This document shows positions 10,312 through 21,514 of a DNA stretch of 64,000 nucleotides, one piece after another; positions within the stretch are counted from its first letter, which is position 1; each line of letters opens with the position of its first letter. The position numbers and the translations under genes were made by a program. The DNA comes from Parietaria judaica (Eukaryota > Streptophyta > Magnoliopsida > Rosales > Urticaceae). The notes under the pieces were generated by a model. The model worked only from the letters and a program-made list of their open reading frames with translations. It did no database searches and was not told where the DNA came from. The DNA is taken from the NCBI GenBank assembly GCA_954871525.1, contig OX940872.1, positions 12,547,180 through 12,611,179 of the forward strand. Reading direction: 5' to 3'.

Positions 10312-12179
10312 ATGCTCGGCAAAAACCGAAACCTCGCCGAGAAACTCCTCTCTCTCTTGCGATTCTGCGTTCGCACGGAGCAAATCGAGCAAATCCACGC
10401 GCAGATGCTCGCAAGCGCAACGCTCAAACCCAACTTCCTCCTCTCGAAAGCCATCGACATCGGAGACTTCGCTTACTCCTCTCTGATCTTCCACAGCATC
10501 GCCGAGCCCAATGACTACGCGTTCAACGTCATGATCCGTGGACTCGCTTCCACATGGAGGAGGTACGGTCCTGTTCTTCATCTCTACTATCGGATGAAGC
10601 TTCTGGGCTTGAAGCCGAACAAGTTCACTTACCCCTTTCTGTTCATCGCTTGCTCGATCCTTTCCGAGCTGGCTACCGCGCGTGCGGCCCACTCGTCAGT
10701 GTTCAAGATCGGCGTGGACGGCGACGGGTACATTGGCCACTCGCTGATCACGATGTACTCGAAGTGCGGCGAACCGGGCTGTGCCCGGAAGGTGTTTGAC
10801 AAAATTTCCGAAAGGGACTTGGTTTCGTGGAATTCGATAATCTCGGGGTTTTCGAAGTCGGGGCACCCGAAGTATGCTCTGGAGCTGTTTCGGGAGATGT
10901 TGGGTTCCGGGTTTGAGCCGAATGACGTGACTTTGATCGGTGTTCTTGGCGCCTGCGGGGAGTTGGGAGATTTGAGTCTGGGGAAATGGGTGGAGGAGTT
11001 CGTTGTCGGGAGAAAATTCGAGATGAATTCTTATCTTGTGTCTTCTTTGATTGGAATGTATGGTAAATGTGGCGATTTGAGCTCTGCAAGGAGAGTCTTC
11101 GACTGTAAGGCGAAAACCGATCGCGTAACTTGGAATGCCATGATTTCAGGGCAAGTACTGATTCCTCTTACATTAAACACTATGTTTAATGTTTGAACTC
11201 ATAGGTAATTTTTTTTATCTCGCTTTTGGTACATGACAGGTACGCTCAAAATGCGCTTTCTGATGAAGCGATCGTGTTGTTTAAAAGCATGATAGAGGAA
11301 GGCCTCGATCCCGATCAAAGAACATTGGTTGTTGCACTCTCTGCGTGTGCTTCGATCGGGGCATTAGATATGGGGAAGTGGATTGACAGGTTTGCCTCAG
11401 AAAGAAAATTGCTGCACGATATCTATGTAGCGACTGCGTTGCTTGATATGTACGCAAAGTGTGGAAGCTTAGACGATGCATTGCGGGTTTTCGAAGACAT
11501 GCCCCAGAAAAATGAGATATCTTGGAATGCCATGATATCGGCGCTCGCTTTCCACGGCCGAGCAACTGAAGCCATAGCTATTTTCAGACGTATGGTTCGA
11601 GAAGGTGGAGATTCTCGCCCAGATGAGATTACTTTCATCGGAGTCCTCTCTGCGTGCGTTCATGCCGGTTTGGTCGACGAAGGGTGTAGTTTTTTTAATT
11701 CGATGAGCACGTCGTTTGGCCTGACACCGAGAATCGAGCATTACTCTTGCATCGTTGATCTTCTGGCTCGTGCCGGACATGTAAATCAGGCTTGGGATCT
11801 TGTAAAAAAGATGCCCGAAAAGCCCGACGAAGTTTTACTTGGGTCACTCCTCGCCGCGTGCCAGAAATGTAAAAACGTGGAGATCGCCAGGGAGGTATCG
11901 CGGCTTCTTTTGGAATTGGAGCCCTCAAACTCAGGAAATTATATAATTTCGTCGAAGATATACGCCAGGCTGAACAAGTTGGATGACTCGGCGAAGATGA
12001 GGGTTTTGATGCAAACGAGGGGAGTCAGAAAGACTCCCGGGTGTAGCTGGATCGAGTTCGGGAATCAACTTCATGAATTTCACGCTGGTGATCTCTTGCC
12101 AGAGATGACCCAAGGTTTTAGAGTGCTAAACGAGGATCTGAAACGGGAAGGTTATGTGCCGAATCTTAGTGCTGTATAG
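10312..12179 (+). CDS. PLS-class PPR protein with E motif, organellar RNA factor
   Basis: Exons 10312-11150 and 11240-12179 give 592 residues. PPR motifs run through most of the protein: around residues 68-110, 137-168 (SLITMYSKCG), 169-203 (LVSWNSIISGFSKSG), 240-271 (SLIGMYGKCG), 271-306 (RVTWNAMISG), 343-373 (ALLDMYAKCG), 374-410 (EISWNAMISA), 411-446 (VLSACVHAGLVDEG) and 447-478 (CIVDLLARAG). An E-type tail follows (about 479-565) with TPGCSWIE. There is no DYW cytidine deaminase domain. Such proteins bind single-stranded RNA in chloroplasts or mitochondria, often as C-to-U editing specificity factors. From memory it resembles Arabidopsis At2g34400. The 89-nt intron begins GCAAGT and ends ACAG, so it is a GC-AG intron; the junction rebuilds a Gly codon (ISG-YAQN) in phase. 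ATG 10312 is the first in-frame ATG. Confidence 0.93.
11151..11239 (+). other. GC-AG intron of the PPR gene
   Basis: The donor TTCAGG/GCAAGT matches the plant donor consensus except for C in place of T at position 2. The acceptor is GGTACATGACAG/G. Only this junction joins the two exons in frame. A GT 5 bases downstream (GTACTG) would shift the frame. Confidence 0.8.
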
Positions 12180-14339
12180 AGACGACCCATTCAATTTCCC
12201 AAAACCGATTAAACGATGACATCAAAGGATGAAGCTAAGATGGCCTTACCTTTAATCCGAGGCTTTCAAGAATCTGTTCAGTGATCACACTGAGAAAGTG
12301 ACTCATGTTTTGAGTAACTTGAGTAACTAGACTGCTTAACGATTCCGTTAAGAAGAATATTCTCTTAACCGATGCTGGTTAAAAAGAAAAAGAATTTGGA
12401 TTATCAAGGCTCATTGAATATTCACTTCTCTGGTTTATTTAATCTGTCGTAGCGCAGAGAAACACGATAAGAAAGTAAGGATTTGAAGGAAATGCCCATG
12501 TTCGAGAACCGATGAAGGTATGTACCAGTCTTATATTAATGAAGTCTCTCATTTCTGTAACGTTGCTCAAGGTTTTTTTTACAGGTTCGCTTCGACCGCA
12601 ACTGAGGTAAACAAGAGACATGTCGCGAAGATCGAGGAAGATCCGAAAAGACTAGCCATACTTGAAAGATCATTGTGTTGGTTGGAGATAATGAAATGGT
12701 GCCTCTGAGTAAGCTATTAGTCTTATAAGTTAAGTTCATAAATCATACTACATATTATACAATATTTTCGTGGCGGTAATGATCTAGTTGTAAATTACGA
12801 TTCGTAATTGTAGCATGTTTGAATTGCAATATTTAATTGGCAATGCAAAACGTATCGAATATATATTGTTTTCAAATGTATACGAATTTTTATTTTGATA
12901 TTTGGTTACACTTGTAAATATCATATCAAACTATACAAATTATGTTCGAAAAAAAGGTTATAAATACAAATGAGTTTTAACTAAAATTGAAATAGAAAAT
13001 ATGGTGTAACCGCTAGAATCTGGGTAATAGATTAGGCACGATCGCTCCTCAATAATGGTGCTCGGTTATTTTAAAATTTATAAAATCGGACCAGGCAATT
13101 TATTGACCTCTATTTATATTTTATTTATAATGTTTATTATTTTCGAGTTTATCTTTATTATTATTTTTCTTGCTTAATAATTATGTGACTTAGACTTTAT
13201 GATATACATTGGTCAATGTTTTTATTTTTTTTAGTCTTCAAATGAGAAATGTGGTTATAAAAAATCAAGTTTACGGTTTTCAAAAATTGAAGATCGGATA
13301 TTTCGTAAGGTTTTACGCTCTAAAAATTAAGTATTAAGTTTTCTTCCGCAAAAAGATACCAAGACAATTATCGTGTTTACCTCATCTTCTAGTCAAATAT
13401 CGCACTTAACCCTATCTTCTAGGAAATAATATTTCTTTAAAACTAATCAAGGTGATATATTAATCAAGGTAGTTGATGCTGCGGATATTCTTGGAACGTA
13501 CTTGATGAAATAGTTCATGCGATTTTCAACCTTTATTTTCGAATGTATATTTAATTTTCGATTATTATATTTGCCATTGTGATTTATGTCATTTGTTGCC
13601 TATATCATTTTGCGTACCTTATTTTTAAAGGACTAGTTTGCTTTTATAATTGATTAGTTGATACATAGAAAAAGTCAGCATATGCTTGCAAAACTCAAAA
13701 AGTTTTCGTTCTTCATCACTCGATCTACCTGAGTAGTGTAACCGTCTAGATAAGTAACTAGGAAGTTAGTTAAAGAGACCTTCATCAAATCAAAGAGATT
13801 TGGCATTATGTAACTAACTTTTGAAGTTAATTAAAGAGAGTTTTATCAAATTCAAAGAGATTGGACATTCTGTCACTAACATTTGTATCCTTTTTGTTTG
13901 TTTGTTATGCTAGTCAAATTTTCTTGGTTTCTTAATAGCTTCACTACTAATATATTTCGAATTTTCTTCTAATAAACGTTCTGAATTTAAATAGAAACAA
14001 AGTTTTTGTTTTTCTCCCTTTAGCTAATAACAAAAAATTCATAAAACCACTTTTGTTTTTTAATTATAGAATTAATAGAAAATAATAATAATTTCACATG
14101 GAATTTTAGAGAAAACATATGAAAAAAATGCTTAGCCTCCTACTAACACTAAATCTGGTTTAGAGGAGATTTATAAGCTAAGTTATTCTCGGACCGCTTG
14201 ATGCGGGTATAGTAAGATCTTGTTACGGCTGGGGACTTGTGGACGAATCACGGATTCCTTTGGGGAGACCTTTGAGGAGTAGAGTTTCGCAAGCCAGTCA
14301 GATTATTCAAGAAAAGTCCCTGAGTATACTACCTTGGTA
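12180..14339. other. 3' flank of PPR gene and AT-rich spacer
   Basis: The first few hundred bases are probably 3'UTR or degenerate downstream sequence. Short open frames at about 12520-12708 have no recognisable homology. The rest is AT-rich, with one loosely repeated GTTAATTAAAGAGA-like phrase near 13760-13860. No gene is supported. Confidence 0.5.
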
Positions 14340-14360
14340 TAGACTTAATTTTAGAGCAAA

Positions 14361-14530
14361 CCTATCGATGGATTTATCGACGGAAAACCTATAAAATATC
14401 GACGGAAAACCTATAAAATATGGATGGATTTATCGACGGAAAACTTATAAAATATATTGTTTCCGTTATCAAAACTTATCGATGGATTAATCGTTTATCG
14501 ATGAATTTATCGATGGAAAACTTATAAATA
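14361..14530. repeat. ATCGATGGATTTATCGACGG-type repeat cluster
   Basis: Variants of TTTATCGA(T/C)GGA and GGAAAACCTATAAAATAT recur about six times. Similar ATCGAT/CCATCGA phrases occur at 17380-17530 on the other side of the LINE, and CGATAATC phrases occur at 24320-24800. This may be the interior or end of a small DNA element. Confidence 0.55.
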
Positions 14531-14675
14531 TTTTTATACATATTTACCTTCAATTTTTCAATAGGTTTCAAAATGCTTTTTATGTAAAGGGATAATATAA
14601 AAATAAATACTTTTGTCACAATTAAAAAATCGACCCTAAATATGTGTGACTCTAAAGTTGATAAGCTCCAGATAA

Positions 14676-15590
14676 CTAATGCATTTCGACCATTGAACCC
14701 GCAACCTCAAATGCATCAAATGAGATTTCTTCTGAAGAAGTTGAACCACATAAGTAGAGTCGACTCAAGCCAAATATTTTCCCAATGAAATTCTTTTGCT
14801 TTCTCAATAGCAAACATAGCGGCCGTAAATTCAGCTTCAAAAGCATAAGCAGAGTCGATATGGACCGCAAACGAACAATGAGGAAATCCACAATAGGTCC
14901 TGAAAATACCTCCTGCACCAGTTACGCCTGGAGTACCAATTGAGGAACCGTCAGTGTTTCATTTTAACCAATCAATAGGAGGAGAGCGCCATATAACTGA
15001 AACAATATTTGGAGCTTTCCTAGAATGAATTTCCAAACCAAAAAACTTCAAGATTTGTAAATCCTCCGAAGTGTTTGAGGTTCCTAGCTTAAAGAAATCC
15101 GCTTCTTTAATACACCGCCAAACTTGTCTCAAAAGGTTGCTAGTGTTGGGGATCACATTCTCAAAAACACAGGCATTCCTAGCACGTCAAATGAGCCAAA
15201 CTGTTGATATGACCGCAATATTCCAGAGAGCGAAGATATGAGAGCTGAGATTCACGGAAGCGGCATCCGAAAGCAACAATGAAAGTGACCCTCCTCTATT
15301 AATTGGCTTTCGAAATATATCTGAGGGAAGCCCGCTAAACAAACCCCGCGAAGTTGCAATGGACAAAAATATGGTCGGTATACTCCACTTGGTTGTTGCA
15401 AAAGCGACACATTGAAGCTAGAGCAAATCCTTTTTCCTGCAAAGTAAACTCAGTAAGAAGGAAACCTAAGAAAGCCCGCCAACATGTAATAGACCTCGAA
15501 GGTGGAAGAAATTCTTTCCATAGAAACTTCTTCCATTGAGGAAAAAAATTATAATTAGCACAAAACATATTATAAACCGATTTCACTGAG
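14676..15590 (-). pseudogene. LINE ORF2 C-terminus: zf-RVT and RNase H remnants
   Basis: At 15335-15586 (minus) the frame contains KSVYNMF, SRSITCWRAFL and CRFCNNQVEYTDHIFVHC, the Cys/His pattern of zf-RVT. Lower down, WRSPPIDWLK is followed by a TGA stop and then NTDGSS, the first catalytic Asp region of the plant LINE RNase H. Next come EAEF with a conserved Glu and WLEST where WLE-x-D is expected, so one catalytic Asp appears lost. These identifications rest on motif order; no full-length frame survives. Confidence 0.8.
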
Positions 15591-15859
15591 AATTCACCAT
15601 TATTAGAAAGATGCCAAGCACAAACATCATCAACTTCCTAAATAAATTCAATTTTTTTAAAATCCTCAATGGCAGAAGTCGATAAAGTAGGTGGCAAATT
15701 CCATTCATTATTAACCCGAAAACTCAGATATTGTAGCCGTGAGATTTTCTCTATTTCGCAAAGGAATATTTTCTCTATCATCTACAGACGGATATAACCA
15801 ATTATAAAGCCAAAAATTTCTATCAGAGTTCTTAGTAATCAACCAACGAACATTATCTT

Positions 15860-17060
15860 TTACCTACGGAAAGCAAGGGTTCAAAGAACGCAAAATCGAT
15901 AATGAGTTCACGTTGAGTTTCAATGATCCACTTGGATTAAAAATACGAGTTTTTATCAAACACAAAGGGACAGAACTTGTACTAGTAGATTGCCAAGAAA
16001 GATTTCCAAGCATATCTTTGTTCGGAGCACTCAAGTTTTTAACCTTAATACCCCCATCCGCGATAGATAAACTACATATATTCCATGAAACAGTAATCAT
16101 CTTTCTGTTGTCAATAGAACCCGACCAAATAAAATTCCTCACTGCTTTTTCCTATTGTGAAAAAAGACTTTTCGGCCAAGCATAAACTGAAAATGAGTGA
16201 AGAAAAGAACTTTGAATAACTGAATTGACAAGAGTAATCCTACCAGCCAAAGACAAACTAGAACCTTTCCAATTAGCAAACTTACTGAAAATGGTATCGG
16301 CCACCGGTTGTAACCATTTTTTCCTTGGAGCACCCTTAAATAAAGGAACTCCAAGGTACTAAAACGGCAAAGAAATTTGTTTGAGAGAAGAGTAAATTTC
16401 CTGTGGTTAGAAAGATTTATCGCTAAAAATAACATCTGACTTAGACCAATCAACGACTTGACCCGAAAGAAAAGAGTAAATTTCAAAAACTTTAGTAATT
16501 ACACACATTTCTTTTAGTAGCGACACCGAAAAGAAGAACATTATCTGCATATAATAAATGAGAAGTGAATAAATTTTTACCTGTGTACTTCATAGGTTTC
16601 CATTTATTATTTTCCACATAATGGCTAATAAGACGACTAAGGAAATCTTCGATAATGACAAATAAAAGGGGAGATATAGGATCACCTTGTCGGACACCTC
16701 TTCTGCACCTAAAATAACCTTTAGAAGAACCATTCAACATAATGGAGATCCTACAAGAGGTAAAATTTCACGAATCCAATCTCTAAATTTTAAGGAAAAA
16801 CCGAAAGCCCCAGTCCATAGTATCAAAAGCTTTCTTAATATCGACTTTCAAAACCATATTACCGCCTAAATTCTTTTTATCTAGAACGTTGATCCCCTCA
16901 GAAGCCGCCGCAATACAATGAGAGATGTTTCGACCCTAGACAAAGCCAAATTGATTTTCAGAGACGATAGAAGTTGCGACACTAGAAAGCCTGTCAGCCA
17001 AAACTTTTGTAATTATTTTGAAACAAAAAATTGCTCAAGATAATAGGGTTGAAATTATCA
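15860..17060 (-). pseudogene. LINE reverse transcriptase remnant with YADN active site
   Basis: Minus-strand fragments show VLADRLS and ENQFGFV near 16930-17000, then GYFRCRRGVRQGDPISPLLF and SHLLYADNVLLF (16492-16740). YLGVPLFKGAPRKKW, SSLSLAGRITLV and RNFIWSGSIDNRK follow at 15864-16390. These are the ordered RT blocks of L1-type elements. The catalytic YADD is YADN here, and several stops and frameshifts break the gene. Confidence 0.85.
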
Positions 17061-17095
17061 ATCTGCATAGCCCCTTTATCAAAATAAAATATGTC

Positions 17096-17999
17096 ATACT
17101 CACATTTTAAATGTTATAAGTTATATATATACAACCTACCAAATTCTAATGATATAAACAAACTTATACATGAATCTTATCATCACATAAAAAATAATTA
17201 TATTCAACTATATACAATCATCAACAAGATTAATTTATCAAATTCATAATGTTAAAAGAACAAAGATCTAAACTATTATGAGCAACTTTGATTCAAACAT
17301 ATACATTTCAAATAATCTATACCATAATGAATAATATTCTGAAAAATTGAAAAAATGAAAGAAATACCTTGAAATTGAGATTTGAGTCGATGTTGGTACT
17401 TATGCCGTTAAATTGCATGAAATTTTTTCATGGAAAAGTGACTCAATTATCTATCAATAATTGATAAATTGCACTAAAAAATTTCATGGAAAAGTGACCA
17501 AATTTTCTATCGATTATCCATCGAAAAATGTAAAACGACAACGATTACCAGAGATAGCTTATTGGTAAGCCCTAAAATCTGGATAATCGAATATCTCGAT
17601 AGCTCCATCGCTGCTTTAGAGAAGGCCCCTAGTCCAACATGGGCCGACCTCAGCGAGGTCATGGGTCGGCTTCTGTAAGGCTGCCCATATCGAAAATAGA
17701 CCCTGGGTGTGTGCATTTTGGAAATAGACGCAAATCATAAATTAAAGATGGAAACAAATTTAGGGATGTGTTTGCATATAGAAATGTTGAAGGCCAAACT
17801 ACATTGTTATACGAATTCTAGTTTGTTTTTAATTATTTTTTTAAGTTTTTATTAAATTTATTTAGATATAGATAGAATGAATGAGTACCGTTTATATAGG
17901 TACACATGTTTGTTATATTGGTTGAATTCAATGGTACATTACTAGATAATTTATTTGTTATTTGTGACTTCTAAGTGTTTTTTTGTTACTAATTATCAT
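17096..17999. other. AT-rich spacer with ATCGAT-type repeats
   Basis: No gene is recognised. Around 17400-17530 a phrase like TTTCATGGAAAAGTGAC occurs twice, next to CTATCGATTATCCATCGA. This resembles the repeat cluster left of the LINE and suggests the LINE inserted in or beside an older repeat. Confidence 0.45.
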
Positions 18000-18000
18000 G

Positions 18001-18350
18001 GCATCCCCTTCCCGGTTCTTCTTTTCGGAGCTGCCTCTACTCCGCCTTAGCTTTAAGAGTTCAACCGACGAGCGTATTCCTAGAAACTTATTTCTCCCAT
18101 TCACAAAGCCCTTTTTGAACGAGAATAATGTTAAATGTATTTGCATCGCTGAGTCATGTAAACATGACTCCTAACTCTTCGTTCAAGTCCGCTATTTTCA
18201 CGCATTGCTTCAAGGAATTCTACCGACGGGCCTATTTCCTAGAAATTTATTTGTCCCATGCAGGAAGCCTGTCTTACACGAGAATCACTTTAAAGGATCG
18301 CGGGTTAAAGAGAAACATGACGCTAACTCTTCCTTATTAGAAAAGTCCCC
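18001..18350 (+). repeat. 159-bp imperfect duplication with coding-like content
   Basis: Two consecutive units share CTAGAAA(C/T)TTATTT(C/G)TCCCAT, an ACGAGAAT core and ATGACTCCTAAC/ATGACGCTAAC-like ends, offset by 159 bases. One unit lies in a frame opening MASPSRFFFSELP. The protein-level repeat is (I/F)PRNLF(L/V)P..KP(F/V)L.EN, but the two copies are in different frames separated by stops. I do not recognise the family; it is probably a degraded gene fragment or repeat. Confidence 0.55.
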
Positions 18351-18419
18351 TCTTTATCTTCTTGATATACTAGAGTCTAGAATATTTGAAGAAAATGAAA
18401 AAAAAAAAAATGTGTAATA

Positions 18420-18522
18420 ACTTTGACGATAGAAGCTCCTCATTTATATACTAAAACTATGTTAACAAAATTATATTAAAGGTCATTATGCGACGACTAT
18501 ATACAGAATGCACATTACTATT

Positions 18523-18553
<31 letters not shown>

Positions 18554-18966
18554 GTTTTGAAGATATGCAATGGAATATGACTATACAGTAGCATAGAGTA
18601 ATTATTCTCATTATAAGCATGATTGGGAAATAACAATGAGTAATGTGTTGACCTAGATAGTAGTCACTACCGCATATAATGCGATTCCGACATTGATAGT
18701 GAAGCAGACATATCAATCTAAGAATTTGGGGGCAAAGGAGTGACATTGGAAACATGTCGAATCTCTTTTAGAATGATCATCAACGGGTTAATAGCGACGA
18801 AAGTATTTATGTTTAAATTTTTTAGTAATATAGATTTATTTATTTTTGTTCACTTTTAAATTTTAAATATTCAACATTTTGCTTTATTTTAAAATTTCAG
18901 TCACTTATTTTTAAAGTTCCGTCAGCATTTAAAATTGTTTCTTTTAAGATTTTATAAAGGGTTATT
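18420..18966. other. AT-rich spacer with (AT)n tract
   Basis: A dinucleotide AT run lies near 18521-18546. No gene or element ends are recognised. Confidence 0.5.
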
Positions 18967-19081
18967 TTAAAAAATGTCATTTTGTGTCAAAGGTTTAAGA
19001 AAAATGCTCACTGTGTGTATTTTTTACTCTCATGCATGGGCATTTTTCTTAAACCTTTGACACATAGTGGACATTTTTTAC
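18967..19081. mobile_element. Short hairpin MITE-like inverted repeat (~115 bp)
   Basis: The left arm contains AAAAAATGTC, TGTGTCAAAGG and TTTAAGAAAAATGC; the right arm repeats the same string inverted (GCATTTTTCTTAAA, CCTTTGACACA, GACATTTTTTA). A central 24-base match is perfect and the arms extend to about 45 bases. No coding capacity is present. It is a foldback MITE, or could template a small-RNA hairpin if transcribed. Confidence 0.8.
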
Positions 19082-19084
19082 AAA

Positions 19085-21514
19085 TTTTATTTTATAAATG
19101 TGAGACGTATTTAAGACTTAACGACGAATATAAAATTCTATTAAATTGATTGAAAAAGTGAATATGACAAAGAAACATTTATTTAATAGTTTTTTTTTTA
19201 GGGAATATAATAGTTAGTTGATATTGAAACTTGTTATTGTTGAAACAATATAAATTTGATATATGACAAATTAAAATATTAAGTATTTATGCTGTAATGA
19301 AATAATTTTATGTATATATTGTGGATGCCATTGTGCAGGTGTAATCTTGATGTTGAAATCATTGACTCTAAATCTAAAGGCATATTCCATGATAAACCAC
19401 CGCAATATTTCACTAGAAAATTCCATCACCTGATCATATTTGGCTTTATTGTGTTCTTTTGATTTACATTTCAGAACATGTGGAGAAGCTTTTAAATGAC
19501 CGTTTTTAGGTGAGGATGTGTGGTGCTAGATAGCTGACCTTTTCCGTATTCCTAGGGTTATACTTGTAAATAGTGCTTTTAGAGTCTGCAAACCAGCCCC
19601 AAGTAATTTTCATGAATACTGATAGAGTTTGCATATATAAAATAAAATATCAATCCATAAAAAAAATCAAATATCAATTAAAATTAACAAAAATTAAGAA
19701 AAAAAAAAAAAATTCTTAATAAGATGAAGTTTTATAACATTTTGAGAGTTCATGTGGATAACGATGCGAAAAAGTTGAACAAGGTGTGAGGTTTTCTTGC
19801 TTTAAAATTGAAGTTAAATGATGACGGCCTGAGTTACATAGTTTGGGGGTTAAATTTATAGTTTTTGGAAATTTTACCAACTTGCCCTTGTTGGAACATT
19901 GATATACATTGTTTTTATCTTTATATGTTTATATATTTGCCTATTTATGAAAAGTTATTGTCCTATTTGTTTTCATAACACATCTGTAAGATAATCCAGT
20001 CACTCGAGCCACACAAATCAAGGATCGTGTGCATCCTCAAACAAGGACTGTTTGAGTCGACTTCTCCATGCATTGGCTAATAGGAACCACACTAGCTTAG
20101 TTAGAGGGAAAAGATTGAGAGTGGTTTCCTTTCATGGATAAGTATCAATGAGGTGATTCTTGTCATTAAGACGTGAATATTTGTATTATCAGCAACTGTA
20201 CATAGAAGTCAAAATCGATAGAACTTACAAAGACATTATGTGAAAACCTTTCGGAGAAGACAACTAGCAATTCACCTTGCCGTGAAGAAGAATGGGACAC
20301 TCACAGCTAGTTAGAGCAAAGAGATCTTGCACAATCATCATGAGTTCAAGAGTTGATGTCGTTACATCAAGATGGGGCATTTATGCTTTAGTGTATACTG
20401 TCTAGTACCATCTCTTATATCTCTTTGTTGATTAAATTGGGTGAATGCTCTATAAACGTTAAGATAATCTAAATTGCGTTAACTAAAAGTATCGGTGTCG
20501 TTATTTTTTGTTGCATGTTGTTTAGTTTTTATTTGTATTACAAAACACATATATCTCTTGCTAAAACGTAAAAATATGACTTAACATCTCATTTCATTTA
20601 TTTTTTACTTTTACATTATTTTTTACTTTTATTTGTTTCAATTATTCGACTTCACATTGTGTATTTGTTTTAGCTTACTTTTTTTTAGGTACTATTTTTT
20701 TTTTAAATACACTGCAAGACCTCATTTCTAAATTAATTATTGATGAAATTGAAAATTTAAGCCTGGATTTCTATTCTTCCTAAACCTAAGTTTTCTGAAT
20801 AGGCCTTTTAAGTCTGTCCTAATGATAATGCAATCAATTAAGAGAAGGCATTACTTGTGTTGGGTAATAAGTTAACTAATTAGTATTTTAGCTCAAATAA
20901 TGAGCTATAGAAAAATGCGTGTAACTGATTTTTTTTTTTTGTTTTTGCTTCAACTACAAAAAAGTATTACCAATTTTATATTGAATATACTTTGTTTTTT
21001 TCTTTCTTTCTATTGAATATAGAAAGAATGTATTTACCAACTTTATATTGAATATACTTATTTTAAAAAGAATTATAGTAAAAAAATAAGAACTTAGAAG
21101 TTTGTAGCTCTCTCAAACTTTTTTTTTTTTTATAAAAAAAAAGTATATATTTTTAAATTGTAAACTTTTAATTTTTAATTATAGGTAATTATTTCTCTTA
21201 CAATACTTCGTCTCCATCGAAATTTATATTTTAGATCCACCAGTGCTTTACAACTTAGTTCGGTGAATTGCTGAATTTCTTGACATTTATTTCTGAAAAT
21301 ATATAAATTGGACAAGGCATGCACGCCGACCCATCTATGGACTTGAATTCAACTTACTCATTATGGCTTTCGTATCTTCAACACACAAACTCCACCACTT
21401 ATTTATCATCGTCATTAAAATTTAATTATGCCACATTACTAGTACTTCTTATATAGCCCTTTAATTTTGACATTACTTGTTTTTTAACGGATAATAAATT
21501 TTGATGTATTAAAT
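19085..21514. other. AT-rich spacer, no gene recognised
   Basis: I find no recognisable protein frame. A less AT-rich block at about 19980-20420 may be an old retroelement fragment but shows no diagnostic motif. Near 20970-21060 the phrase CCAA(T/C)TTTATATTGAATATAC occurs twice around a short inverted repeat. Confidence 0.45.

Larger units (their letters stand above)
14640..17095 (-). mobile_element. 5'-truncated, dead L1-type LINE
   Basis: Read on the minus strand from about 17060 down to 14680, the broken frames give in order the reverse-transcriptase palm and thumb, a zf-RVT zinc-binding segment and an RNase H domain. This is the order found in plant L1-clade LINE ORF2. The endonuclease domain and ORF1 are missing, consistent with 5' truncation during insertion. 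Many stops and shifts show it is old. No clear poly(A) tail or target duplication is visible. Related ATCGAT-rich repeats lie on both sides. Confidence 0.85.

Noticed and set aside
12439..12739. Short frames downstream of the PPR gene as a DYW or second gene
   Set aside because: No HxE or CxxC motif is present; more likely 3'UTR or chance.
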